From positions 1 to 64,000 of the forward strand of contig MPMQ01000014.1 in assembly GCA_002238585.1 (NCBI GenBank): DNA of 64,000 nt. The letters are read 5' to 3'. Shown here piece after piece: positions 1 to 9,272 of the stretch. Each line of letters opens with the position of its first letter. Within the stretch, counting starts at the first letter, position 1. A model generated the notes under the pieces. The model had not been told where the DNA came from and did not search any database. It saw only the letters and a list, made by a program, of their open reading frames with translations. The position numbers and the translations under genes were made by a program. This DNA is from Kistimonas sp. bin40 (lineage in GTDB: Bacteria > Pseudomonadota > Gammaproteobacteria > Pseudomonadales > Endozoicomonadaceae).

Positions 1-1680
1 CAGAGCAGGTCGGGGCGGTGGGGTTTGAGCTGGGTAGGCAACAGGCTGCTCGGGGAGCGGTGGGGGGGCAGGTCGGTAGGCAACAGGCTTCATGGCCTCC
101 ATCATGGGGGCCTGGCGTTGACGGGCAGGGGCGGCCTGAGCCTTGTGCTCTGCGCTCCGGCTGGCTCTCAGTTGTACACCGGCCAGGAAGTCAGCATCAT
201 CCTGCGGCAGCATATGCGACCTTTCGGCAGGCGGCACCTGGTCGAGATCCTTTTGCAAAATAACGATATCGCCGCTGACATAGCGGCTCTGGAAATAGCG
301 CAGGCCGGATCGCGCGTCCCTGCGTTCCTCGTAGATGGTGCGATCTACAGTGTCCGCTATATTGATATTCTCATTACGATAGTAAAGAAAGCGGCTCCCA
401 TTGATCTGAGCCAAAAGCCGGTGTTTGTCCGGCTCTGGTGTGGGTCCGGGACGGATGCCTGCTGCGGTCAGGGCGGCTTCCAGTTCAGCCAGCTTGTCTT
501 GCCAGTGGCGGGTGTCCCTGTTTTCCTGTGGCTCATCGTCAAGCAGGTACAGGGTGACTTCCTGGCCCTTTGCGCCTGAATCCTGGCCGGCCGTTGGCGT
601 CACTACCCGGGCTTTCTGGATTTTGTTGGCAGGATTCATGATCCAGTCTCTGACAACCGGAAAAGCGGCCCCAAGATCTTCCCGGTTGAGAGACAGATGT
701 ATTCTCAACCTGGGAGCTGAGTGCGGGGACGCGGACTCATGTCTGAACAAAGCGCCATCGGCAGCCTCGGGGTAAATTCTGAAGGAGCCCGTTTTGAGGT
801 AGTCGAAATCCTTCCGGGTAAAGCGGGGCTCATTGCATAACCGGTCATGGGTAAGCTGGGCAGTCGTCAGGGGGATATATTTTTCAGCGTTATCGGCTTC
901 CAGCACCGGGTACTCGGGCATTTCAGGCTGATGTTGCCCTGCTGCTCCTTGTGGAGCATCACCCCGTTTGTGAGCGGAGCCATCCCGGGTGGCAGGATCC
1001 AGTGTTGCTACGCCATCCAGAAGCAGTGTCAGCAGCCGTCCAAAAGCAGCCTCTGTACGGCTATCCTGCGTCTCCGGTGTCTTGCTCGCCCAGAGTGAGA
1101 GCGCGGTTGAGAATTGCTGGAAGCTTTCGGACTCGGCCCCCTGGAAGCCACGCGAAAAGGCGCGATAGCTTTCTTCAATGAGACCGGGTAACAGCCGCAT
1201 GCGTTCTTCCATTGTGTCCGTGTTCTTCCCGCTCGCCAGCTGGAGGATCTCGTCCAGCTGTTCGTGTACCCTCACCAGCTGCGCGCCGGGTGTGTCCAGC
1301 AGCCGGTCCAGCTGGCCTTTCAGCTCCCTGGCCGTCAGGCTTGCGGTGCTGGCGTCTGCGGCCGGAGACACGGCTCTGGCTTTGATGCCGGCCTGTCGGC
1401 AGAGAGCAGCGCTTGCCTGGCGCATCTGATTGATGTGCTGTTTGATCAGTGCCGGGTCGCCTGGCGTTGCTGCGCTGCGAAGTCCCACCATACGGCTTGC
1501 GTAACGGAGTGCGCCCCCGAGGGCGCTTGTCGTAGGGCTTGCCAGATCTGTGGCCGCTTTCAGGTGCCCATCCTGGCCGATGTTGACCTGGCACCCTTCT
1601 TCGTTCTGGTTAATGATGGTGTCGCAGTCTTTGCGCCACATTTCCAGTGTTCTGTAGGTCGCAGATGAAGCTGGTCTCAC
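1..1680 (-). CDS. SpvC/OspF-like effector-family protein, C-terminal part beyond window edge
   Basis: The frame is open from a GTG at 1680 to the left edge (560 codons), so the stop and the expected C-terminal domain lie outside the window. The start matches its paralogues, which share the opening RPASSATYRTLEMW or a close variant. Residues 60-240 are a helical region (QHINQMRQA, LDRLLDTPGAQLVRVHE). Residues about 321-440 look like a phosphothreonine-lyase-fold domain: RIHLSL near residue 328 aligns with the KFHISV strand of SpvC, EVTLYLL with QFTLYI, and FLYYRN with YLSYRN. The aligned His (general acid in SpvC) is kept; the general-base Lys is not clearly kept. This is the first gene of the array in window coordinates but the last in the direction of transcription. 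A role as a secreted effector is inferred from the fold; no secretion signal was identified. Confidence 0.75.
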   Translation of the reverse strand, partial: MRPASSATYRTLEMWRKDCDTIINQNEEGCQVNIGQDGHLKAATDLASPTTSALGGALRYASRMVGLRSAATPGDPALIKQHINQMRQASAALCRQAGIKARAVSPAADASTASLTARELKGQLDRLLDTPGAQLVRVHEQLDEILQLASGKNTDTMEERMRLLPGLIEESYRAFSRGFQGAESESFQQFSTALSLWASKTPETQDSRTEAAFGRLLTLLLDGVATLDPATRDGSAHKRGDAPQGAAGQHQPEMPEYPVLEADNAEKYIPLTTAQLTHDRLCNEPRFTRKDFDYLKTGSFRIYPEAADGALFRHESASPHSAPRLRIHLSLNREDLGAAFPVVRDWIMNPANKIQKARVVTPTAGQDSGAKGQEVTLYLLDDEPQENRDTRHWQDKLAELEAALTAAGIRPGPTPEPDKHRLLAQINGSRFLYYRNENINIADTVDRTIYEERRDARSGLRYFQSRYVSGDIVILQKDLDQVPPAERSHMLPQDDADFLAGVQLRASRSAEHKAQAAPARQRQAPMMEAMKPVAYRPAPPPLPEQPVAYPAQTPPPRPAL

Positions 1681-2067
1681 GTTTGTATCCCTTGTTGTTG
1701 ATGGTCGCTGTTTGTTTTCTGGATCTTGCTGCGCTCAGTCAGCAGTGATGGTGGCTTATCTGAGATGAGCGCTGGCTCTGACGACAAGTTGTCGGGGGAA
1801 GATCCTGGCGACAGTGGGTTGCGGCTTATGCCTCTGTATCTACCTTGATGTCAGGATCTTGAACCATGGGGTGTACAGGACCTTTTGCGCGACTCTGCGC
1901 AGCGGGTGCGAATACTTGGGGAGGCATTGTGCGCGCCTGGCTGACAGCACTGGCCAGCCTTTCAGTAGGGGTTGCCTGTTTCATTGAGCAGCAGTCTGGT
2001 CTCGCACCCGCAACAGTCCTCCCCCCCCTCCTGCGTGCTTCACAGAGGAGGGGCTCCGCTGTTTTCG
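1681..2067. other. intergenic, no gene seen
   Basis: Spacer of 387 bases between two members of the SpvC-like array, both on the minus strand. It must hold the promoter of the 1-1680 gene. No open frame here resembles the family, and no clear terminator with a T-tract was seen. Confidence 0.5.
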
Positions 2068-4952
2068 CTATGGGCCCTGTCGTACCGCTTGCTGATCCAG
2101 GAGCCGACTCACATTCTGGTAACAGGGTTGATTCATGGAATCCCTGCGTCTGTCGTGCGTCTCAAGTTCGCCTGGCTCGTCTTCTGTCCATGCCTCATCC
2201 TTCTCGGAGTGGTAAGAAACATAGGATTGATGGCGGCCACAGGGAACATCACTGAAAGGAGGGACTCCCGGACGGATACCTGCCTTGTGCAAGCAGTTTT
2301 CTATTGTGTTCAGGGTGCTGGCGATGTTGGCCTCCTGACAGCGGGGGGGGATCTGCTCTGGTGCCAGGTCCGGGTTGAAGGCGTGGAGGGTAAACTGCCC
2401 ACCATTACTCAAGCCTGGACCTTCCCTCATGACTGCGGACTGCCCGGGGCATGTGGATTGCCAGAGCAGGAAAGCAGAGTCCTTTCTGTGAAGTATTTCT
2501 GCCACCAACGGCCAGGCTTTCTCGTAATCATGGGGATGCACGCTGATCCGGAACTTGTGTGGAGACCCGGCCACGTTGGTGTGGTGGCGCTCATATTGGG
2601 CGGTATCGTAATGCGCCAGGAGACCATTGGCGACAAAGCTGGAGTAACCATAGGTTGCAGGGTCCTGCCAATCCGCATTCTTTGCGATGTACGTGTCGGA
2701 CCGATCGTTCTTGTATGCGTAGCCCGGGATGCATTGCAGCAGCAGTCTCTGAAAATACGTTCCAGCGCTTCCCTGTTCATCTGGTCAGGGCCGAACACTC
2801 TCAGATGCATATACAACTCTTTGTGCAAACTGTGCCCATAGGCAATCAGCTCCTGCTCCTTCCCGGAGATGGCTTCAAGCAGGTTTTCTTCAGGAATCTT
2901 TTCTTTCAGGTAATCCTGGAATCTTGCGTGTTCTGGCATGAACGCTTCCAGCTGGGGTGCCCACTGTTTCATGGCATGACGAGCGGCCCTGCTCGCTTCC
3001 ATCTTTTCGGCAGAGTCATTCACCCAATCCTGGAAGGCCGCACTGCCTGGTGCGGGCAGTATGGTATCCGGATAAAGTTTGATGTCCGGATTTCTGTAGG
3101 CCAGGTGAAAATCTGCATCGGGGAAGGAATCCGGTTTGGCCTGTTGCAACTGGAGATACCGAATAACCCGAAATGCCGGGAAAAATTGACGCAGCAGGTC
3201 GTATTCGCCTGTCACTGGGTCGCGTAACAGATTCAGTAAACGCTCTTGCGTTATTTTCAATGCGGGCGCATCTTCTTCGATCTTTTTCAGCAGGTTGTTG
3301 GCGAGTAGTTGCTTATCTTGCGGCAGATCACGCCGGGGCGGTGGGGCTTCAGGCGAGAAGGCAGCCGGTTTCATGTTTGCGGCGCCCGCATCCGGCGCTG
3401 TGCTGCGGACCCTGCCCAGCTGTACGTCGGCCAGAAAATCAGGATCTCCCTGCGGCAGCAGGTGGAATCTTTTGGCAGGGGGCACTGTGTTGAAATCCTT
3501 CAGCAGGACAACGGGCATGTCACTCAGCTCGGGATCCTGGAAATAGCGGAGGTTGGATTGCGTGTCTACGCGCTCCTCGTAGTCGGCACTGTCAACAGTA
3601 TCTGTCAGCCTGAAACCGTCATTGCGATAGAAAAGGAAACGACTCCCATTGATGCGGGCGAAAAATTTGCAACCTTCCGACTCTGGTGCCGCGCCGGGAC
3701 GGACACCGACCAGCGTCAAGGCTGTTTCGAGGTCAGCCAGGGTGTTTTGCCAGTGGCCAGTGTCCCTGTTTTCATAGGCTTCATCGTCCATAAGGTACAG
3801 GGTGACCTCCGTCCCTTTTTGTTCTGAAGCGGCGCAGGTGTTTTGATTAATAATCCTGGCTTGATAGATTTTGTTGGCCGGGTCCATGATCCAGTCTTTG
3901 AGAACAAGAAAAGTAGATTCCAGGTCTCTCCGGTCGATGGACAGGTGGAGCCTCCACTTGTGGGAGCTTTCCTGGCTGACTGCATCATGTTTGAAGAGAG
4001 GTCCCATGGGGGCGCGGGGGTCAACTCTGAAGGCTCCCATCTGGATGTGTTGAAAATCTGTCCGGCTCAGGAAGTCCGTGTCGCATAACTGGCCATAGCT
4101 GAGCTGATCAGGCGTCAGGGAGATATATTTTCTGCCATCGCTTGTGTCCCACACCTGATACTGCAGTGGGTCTGATGAAACCTGCTCTCCTGCCCTGGTT
4201 TGCGATGTCTTGCGGTCCGGAGCAGGTTCTGTTTTGCCAGCGGTGCTATGTTTCACAGCGGGATCCAGCGCGTGCAGTCGATCGAAAACAAGCTCCTCCA
4301 GACGCTTGAAAGCCGCGCCGGTATCACTGTCGAACTGTTGTGTGACTTTCAGTTGCTTGTGTGTCTGGTTCATCCACTGTGACAGCGAGACCGAAAATTG
4401 CCGGAAATTCTCCGCGTCGTCCACTGAGGAAGCCTGCCGGAAACTGTGCCAAGTTTCTGCCAGCAGTGGCGGTAACTGCTGTATGAGAATTTCCATCGTG
4501 TTGGCGCGTTTCTTGTGAGCCATATCAAGGATGTTGTCCAGGTGCTCGTGCACTCGTGCCAGCTGGGTGCCGGGTGAATCCAGAAGCCTGTCCAGCTGAG
4601 CCTTCAGGTCCTGTACCGCCAAGCTTGCTGTATCAGCGTTTGTGGCCTGCAAAACCGTCCTGTCTTTGATGCCCAGCTGCTTACAGAGTTCCTGACCTTT
4701 GTGGTGCAGCTGACTGATATGTTGCTTGATCAGTCCTGTGTTGACGCAGCTTGTAGCATTTCCCCGTCCTATCAGACGGCCTGCGTAACTGAGAGCCCGC
4801 CATCCAAAACCAGCGGGTGCGGCACCGGCTTTGAGACGTCCGTCCTGGCCGACCTCGACCGGGCATGCTCCTTTGTCCTTTTCAAGAATGCTGTCACAAT
4901 CCTGGCGCCATATTTCCAGCGTTCTATAGGTGGCGGATGAGGCTGGTCTCAC
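2068..4952 (-). pseudogene. frameshifted SpvC/OspF-like effector-family gene
   Basis: GTG start at 4952 (RPASSATYRTLEIW). The product has a helical region, then a first lyase-like domain (RLHLSI, EVTLYL, FLFYRN), a linker, a second helical region and a C-terminal SpvC-like domain. The reading frame breaks near 2739-2745. After RIFRDCC the upstream frame runs on into unrelated sequence to 2427. The conserved continuation (LLQCIPGY, HKFRISVHPHDYEKAW) is in another frame and ends at 2068. The paralogue at 5241-6992 has an uninterrupted DCCERLLMRC here, so several bases have been lost. The C-terminal domain is also eroded: the Lys aligned with the SpvC general base is Gln (LLWQST) and the SYR motif is SYH. 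It is most likely a decaying copy, though two separate products cannot be excluded. Confidence 0.8.
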
Positions 4953-5240
4953 GTGTGTATTCCCTTTTCCAGGTGATCCGTGTTTGGTTTTTGCAGCTTG
5001 CGGCGCCCAGCCAGCGGTGGTGGTCGGTCATCTGGTGTGCGCGCTGCCTTTGACGACAAGTTGTTGAGGGGGGCGCCAGCAGCGGATTGGCTGCCTATGT
5101 TTCTGTATCTACCTTGCTGACAGGATCTTTAGCGGCGGGGGAATGCCGGGGCTTTTTGTTGCGACCTTGTGCCGAGGGCTAATATCAGGGGGCATTGCGT
5201 GAAAGCACTGCCCGGGCCTGGCTGGATGCGGCTATCTGTT

Positions 5241-6992
5241 TCATTGCACTGCCTTATGCCGTAACTGCAATAGTCTCCTTCTTCTTCTCCTTCTCTGTTT
5301 TTCTGTAAAGAGGAAAGGATCCGCCCCTCCTCCCCGCTTCACAGTGGAGGAGCTTGTGTCGTCATGCTGCGTGTGCTGTCGGGTCGCCTCCTGGTCCAGC
5401 AGTCGACTCACGTTCTGGTAACAAGACTCCTTTGTGTAAGCTCTGAGTCTGTCGTGGGTCACCCAGCGGGCGTCTTCATATTTTTGCCGTGTCTCATCCT
5501 TCTGATACCGGTAAGAGACATAGGCCTGGCCACAGGCCAGATCGGTGAAAGGACGTGCTCCCGGACGTATACCCGCTTTGTGCAAGCGATTCTCTATCTG
5601 GCTCAGGATACGGGCGATCCCGGCTTGCCGACAGCGGGGCGGCATCTCTTCTTGTGCGCGGTCCTGGGCGAGGCAATAGAGCGTAAACTGCCCACCAGTA
5701 TGAAGGCGTGTATCTTTCAGTTGGGACATGAACAGGGACTGCCAGGGGTATGTTGATTTCCAGTGGGGGAAAGGGCAGTCGTTTCTGTGGAGTATTTCTG
5801 CCACCAGCGGCCAGGCTTGCACGTAATCATGGGGATGCAGGTTGATCCGGAATTTGTGTTCTGCACCGCCCGGGTTTTGACGGTGTATGCCAAAGATGGC
5901 GGCGTCGTAGTACCTGATGAAATATCCCTCGCTCGCCGCGAAGAAGTAACTATGTTTGTCGCGATCCAGCCAGTCAAAATCCTGCAAGCGGTATTTGTCG
6001 TACTGATATTTGCTCAGCTCGTAACCTTTCACGCAGCGCATCAGCAGTCTCTCGCAGCAGTCGCTGAAAATATGTTCAAGCACGTCCTTGTTCATCTGGT
6101 CAGGCCCGAACACCTTCAGGTGCAGAGACAAATCTTTTTCCAGACGACTTTTATAAATCGCCAGCTCATCCTCGGTAATGGCAGCAAGCCTGTGTTTTTC
6201 AGGAATCTTTTCTTTCAGGTAGTCCTGAAAGGCTTCATGCTCTGGCATAAAAGCTTTCAGCAGGGGGCTCCACTGTTTCATGGCATGGCGGGCGGCTCTG
6301 CTCGCTTCCATCTTTTCAGCAGAATGGCTCACCCAGTCCTGAAACGCCAAACTGTTTGCTGCGGGTGCCCCCAGCGTATTTGAGTACAGCTTGACGTCCT
6401 GATCGCTGTAGGCCATGTAAAAATCCGCATCGGGGAAAAAATCCGGTCTGACCTGCTGCAACTGGATATACCGAATCACCGCATAGGCTGGAAACAGGGT
6501 ATCCAGCAGGTCGTATTCGCCAGTCATGGGGTTGCGCAACAGATTCAGCAGGCGGTCTCGTGTCATTTCCAGGGCGGGAGCATCTTTTGTTATTTGTTTC
6601 AGCAGGTTGTCAAAGAGTGCTTTCTTGCTTTTCGCAAGAGCAGGTTGGGGCGGTGGGGCCTCAGGCGGGTAGGCAACCGCTTTCATGCTTGCGACCCGAT
6701 CGTCTCGTCCAGTGCTCCGGACCCTGGCTGGCTGTACAGCGGCCAGAACCTCAGGATCACCCTGTGGCAGCACGTGGAATCGTGGGTCGGGGGGTACTCT
6801 GTCGAAGTCTTGTTGCAGGACAAGGGGCTTGTCGCCCGGAAGCTTCCATCCTGAACTGACGGCACCGGCTTTGAGATGGCCATCTTCGCCGGCCGCGATC
6901 AGACATCTTCCTCGTGCGTTCCGGGCAAGGGTGTCGCAGTCACCGTGCCACCTTGCCAGTGTTTTATAGGTTGTTGATAAAGTTGGTATCAC
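5241..6992 (-). CDS. SpvC/OspF-like effector-family protein, short form with internal deletion
   Basis: 583 codons from a GTG at 6992 (IPTLSTTYKTLARW). The first 45 residues match the family N-terminus. The sequence then jumps to a linker (LVLQQDFDRVPP) that lies after residue 450 in the 2068-4952 relative, so the helical domain and the first lyase-like domain are missing in frame. The rest is complete: an LLNLLRNPMTGEYDLL region, the DCCERLLMRC segment and the C-terminal lyase-like domain (HKFRINLHPHDY, HWKSTYPW, DTRLHTGGQFTLY, YVSYR). The aligned general-base Lys and two substrate-binding Arg positions are kept; the His of SpvC is Arg. It ends in a basic tail with consecutive Arg residues. 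Likely a secreted effector; the substrate is unknown. Confidence 0.75.
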   Translation of the reverse strand: MIPTLSTTYKTLARWHGDCDTLARNARGRCLIAAGEDGHLKAGAVSSGWKLPGDKPLVLQQDFDRVPPDPRFHVLPQGDPEVLAAVQPARVRSTGRDDRVASMKAVAYPPEAPPPQPALAKSKKALFDNLLKQITKDAPALEMTRDRLLNLLRNPMTGEYDLLDTLFPAYAVIRYIQLQQVRPDFFPDADFYMAYSDQDVKLYSNTLGAPAANSLAFQDWVSHSAEKMEASRAARHAMKQWSPLLKAFMPEHEAFQDYLKEKIPEKHRLAAITEDELAIYKSRLEKDLSLHLKVFGPDQMNKDVLEHIFSDCCERLLMRCVKGYELSKYQYDKYRLQDFDWLDRDKHSYFFAASEGYFIRYYDAAIFGIHRQNPGGAEHKFRINLHPHDYVQAWPLVAEILHRNDCPFPHWKSTYPWQSLFMSQLKDTRLHTGGQFTLYCLAQDRAQEEMPPRCRQAGIARILSQIENRLHKAGIRPGARPFTDLACGQAYVSYRYQKDETRQKYEDARWVTHDRLRAYTKESCYQNVSRLLDQEATRQHTQHDDTSSSTVKRGGGADPFLFTEKQRRRRRRRLLQLRHKAVQ

Positions 6993-7190
6993 TGTGATGC
7001 GCTTTGTTTTGAGTCTTCTGGTTGCGGCTGTCTGATTCGGACACTCTTTGTGTCAGCTCGCTGTTACGGAGGTCAGCGCATGCCGGCGTGCCACTGTCTT
7101 GACGGGCTTGACGGGCAGTCAAACTTCCAATCCCGCTCCCGCAGGGGCGGGGTCTGTGCCCTCGTCAGGGGGAAAGCGACTCCCTTTGTG

Positions 7191-9272
7191 CTATGCGTCC
7201 TGTTTTCGGATATCTCCCTCACCCAGTAGCCAGCTGACAGTCTGATACAGGGGTTCATTCATATAATCCCTGCGTCTGTCGTGGCCAACCCATATGCGGT
7301 CCTCGTAATCTTTCCTGTTCTTGTCCCTGTCAAACCTGTAAGAGATGTAGGGGTGATTGGAGCCACAGGGGATATCAGTAAACGGGCGTTTGCCTGGACG
7401 AATGCCATTCTCCCGCAAGCAGTTCTCTATCTGGCGCAGGGCCTCGGCTATCCTGGCTTCCTGGAAACGCGCGGGCAGCTCTTCTGGCGCGAGTTCCGGG
7501 GCCAGACAATAGAGCGTAAATTGCCCACCCATGCTAAAACGTGTATCGCTTGTGCTGGACAGGGTCTCCCAAGGGTAGGTTGACTTCCAGAGCATGAACG
7601 GACAGTCGTTTCTGTGGAGTAATTCCGCCACCTTCGCCCATCCTTTCTCATAGTCATGAGGGTGAAGGCTGATTCGAAACTTGTGTCCGGATTTGTGCAA
7701 ATTATCGTGATGAGTGTCGCTGGTGGTGGGGTCGCCGTAGCTTACAAAATTCCGGGCAAGAGTATAGATGTAGCTATGTTGTTGACGCCTGAGCCAGTCA
7801 AATTCCTGCTTCTCGTATTTTGTGTACTGGTTCTTGCTGTCTGCGTAGTCCTCGTCGCAGCGCATAAGAAGAGTCTCACAGCAATCCATAAAAATGTATC
7901 GAAGTACGTTTTCGTTCATCTGGGCGGGGCCAAACACTCTCAGATGCATGTAGAGCTGTTTTTTCAGACTCTGTCGATACGCAGACAGTTCATCTTCGCA
8001 AAGACTGGCGATAATGTTCTGTCCGGGAAGCTTGCTTTCCAGGTAGTGCCTGAAGTTCCCGTGTTCTGGCATCAGCGGTGCCAGTTTGGGCTCCCACTGT
8101 TTCAGGGCATGACGGGCGGCTCGGCTGGCCTCCATCTCTTCAGCCGAGTCCCTCACCCAGTCCCCGAAGGCGGCGCTGCCTGGTTTGGGAAATTCCTCGA
8201 AGGTATAGAATTTGATGCCCTTATCTGCCCATGCCATCTCGAAATCCACATCGGGAAACAAATCCGGTCTGACTTGCTGCAGCTTGAGATAGCTGATAAT
8301 CGCAGATTCTGGAAAGTATGGACGCAGCATGTCGTAGTCGCCCGTCACAGGGTGGCGTAACAGGCTCAGCAGGCGGTCTTGCGCTATGTTCAGCTCTGGA
8401 GCCTGCAGATGCAGTTTTTCCAGTAAGCGGTCGACTATGGGTTTCTTCTCTGGCGGCAGAGGGCGTTCAGGCACCTGGACAGCCGCTTTTATGGCTGGGG
8501 CGGCCAGGCGGCTGTGCTGTGCATCGGCAAGGCGCGGGGCCACAGGGGCTTGTGCCTTATGAGGAGCCTGTGGCCTGGAGTCAGGATTGAGTGCTGCCAG
8601 GTGATCTTGAATCTGACGCTGCAATCGTCCGAAAGTCGCTCCCGCATTGCTCTTCAGCTCTTGTGAGGCGCTCAGTTGCTCCTGCGCCTTCTTCATCCAC
8701 AGTACCATCGAACGTGAAAATTGCCGGAATGCGTTCAGCTCATCGTCCTGGGCAGTGCGTGAAAAAGCGCACCAGCTCTCTACAAGCAGGTCTGGGAACT
8801 GGCGCATGAGTTCTACTGCCGCCTGTGGACTCCGCTTGCCAGCCATCTCGATGATCTGATCCAGATGCTCATGCACTCTGACGAGCTGGGAGCCTGGTGC
8901 ACTCAGCAGGCTGTCGACCTCTAGTGCCAGGTCCTGCAGGTTCAGGGGTCCTGTCTCAGCGTCGCAGGTCGGCAAAACGGCTCTGTCGGTGATGCCGACT
9001 TGTCGGCAGAGTTCCTGGCCACTTCTCTGCATCTGACTGATATGCTGTCGGATCAGTCCTGGATTGTCGGTCGTCGCTGCATGCGCAGGCCCCGTCAGCG
9101 GGCCTGCGCGATTGGGAATTCGGCTCCTGATAGCTGCGCAGACAGTAGCTCCGGGATGTCCCTCTTCGCCGACTCCGGCCTGGTGTCCTCTCCTGCGCTG
9201 ATCAGGAGTGCTGTCGTAGTTTTTTCGCCATCTTTCCAGTGTGTTATAGGCTGCTGATGAAGTTGGTATCAT
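7191..9272 (-). CDS. SpvC/OspF-like effector-family protein
   Basis: The start is placed at the ATG at 9272, not the longer frame to 9440, because IPTSSAAYNTLERW aligns with the other family N-termini and AGGGGAGAG sits just upstream. 693 residues: the N-terminal tag, a helical region (ISQMQRSGQELCRQVG), a Pro/Ala linker replacing the first lyase-like domain of longer relatives, a second helical region and a well-kept SpvC-like C-terminus. That domain reads GHKFRISLHPHDY, LWKSTYP, DTRFSMGGQFTLY, IENCLRENGIRPG, YISYR, NEPLYQ. This matches SpvC from its KFHISV strand to its EEPFYR end, except that the catalytic His is Arg. The start overlaps the 3' end of the next gene by 29 bases, which suggests co-transcription. 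Confidence 0.8.
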   Translation of the reverse strand: MIPTSSAAYNTLERWRKNYDSTPDQRRRGHQAGVGEEGHPGATVCAAIRSRIPNRAGPLTGPAHAATTDNPGLIRQHISQMQRSGQELCRQVGITDRAVLPTCDAETGPLNLQDLALEVDSLLSAPGSQLVRVHEHLDQIIEMAGKRSPQAAVELMRQFPDLLVESWCAFSRTAQDDELNAFRQFSRSMVLWMKKAQEQLSASQELKSNAGATFGRLQRQIQDHLAALNPDSRPQAPHKAQAPVAPRLADAQHSRLAAPAIKAAVQVPERPLPPEKKPIVDRLLEKLHLQAPELNIAQDRLLSLLRHPVTGDYDMLRPYFPESAIISYLKLQQVRPDLFPDVDFEMAWADKGIKFYTFEEFPKPGSAAFGDWVRDSAEEMEASRAARHALKQWEPKLAPLMPEHGNFRHYLESKLPGQNIIASLCEDELSAYRQSLKKQLYMHLRVFGPAQMNENVLRYIFMDCCETLLMRCDEDYADSKNQYTKYEKQEFDWLRRQQHSYIYTLARNFVSYGDPTTSDTHHDNLHKSGHKFRISLHPHDYEKGWAKVAELLHRNDCPFMLWKSTYPWETLSSTSDTRFSMGGQFTLYCLAPELAPEELPARFQEARIAEALRQIENCLRENGIRPGKRPFTDIPCGSNHPYISYRFDRDKNRKDYEDRIWVGHDRRRDYMNEPLYQTVSWLLGEGDIRKQDA

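Noticed and set aside
1972..2841. 289-codon plus-strand frame
   Set aside because: Antisense to the C-terminal part of the frameshifted lyase-like gene; no family similarity.
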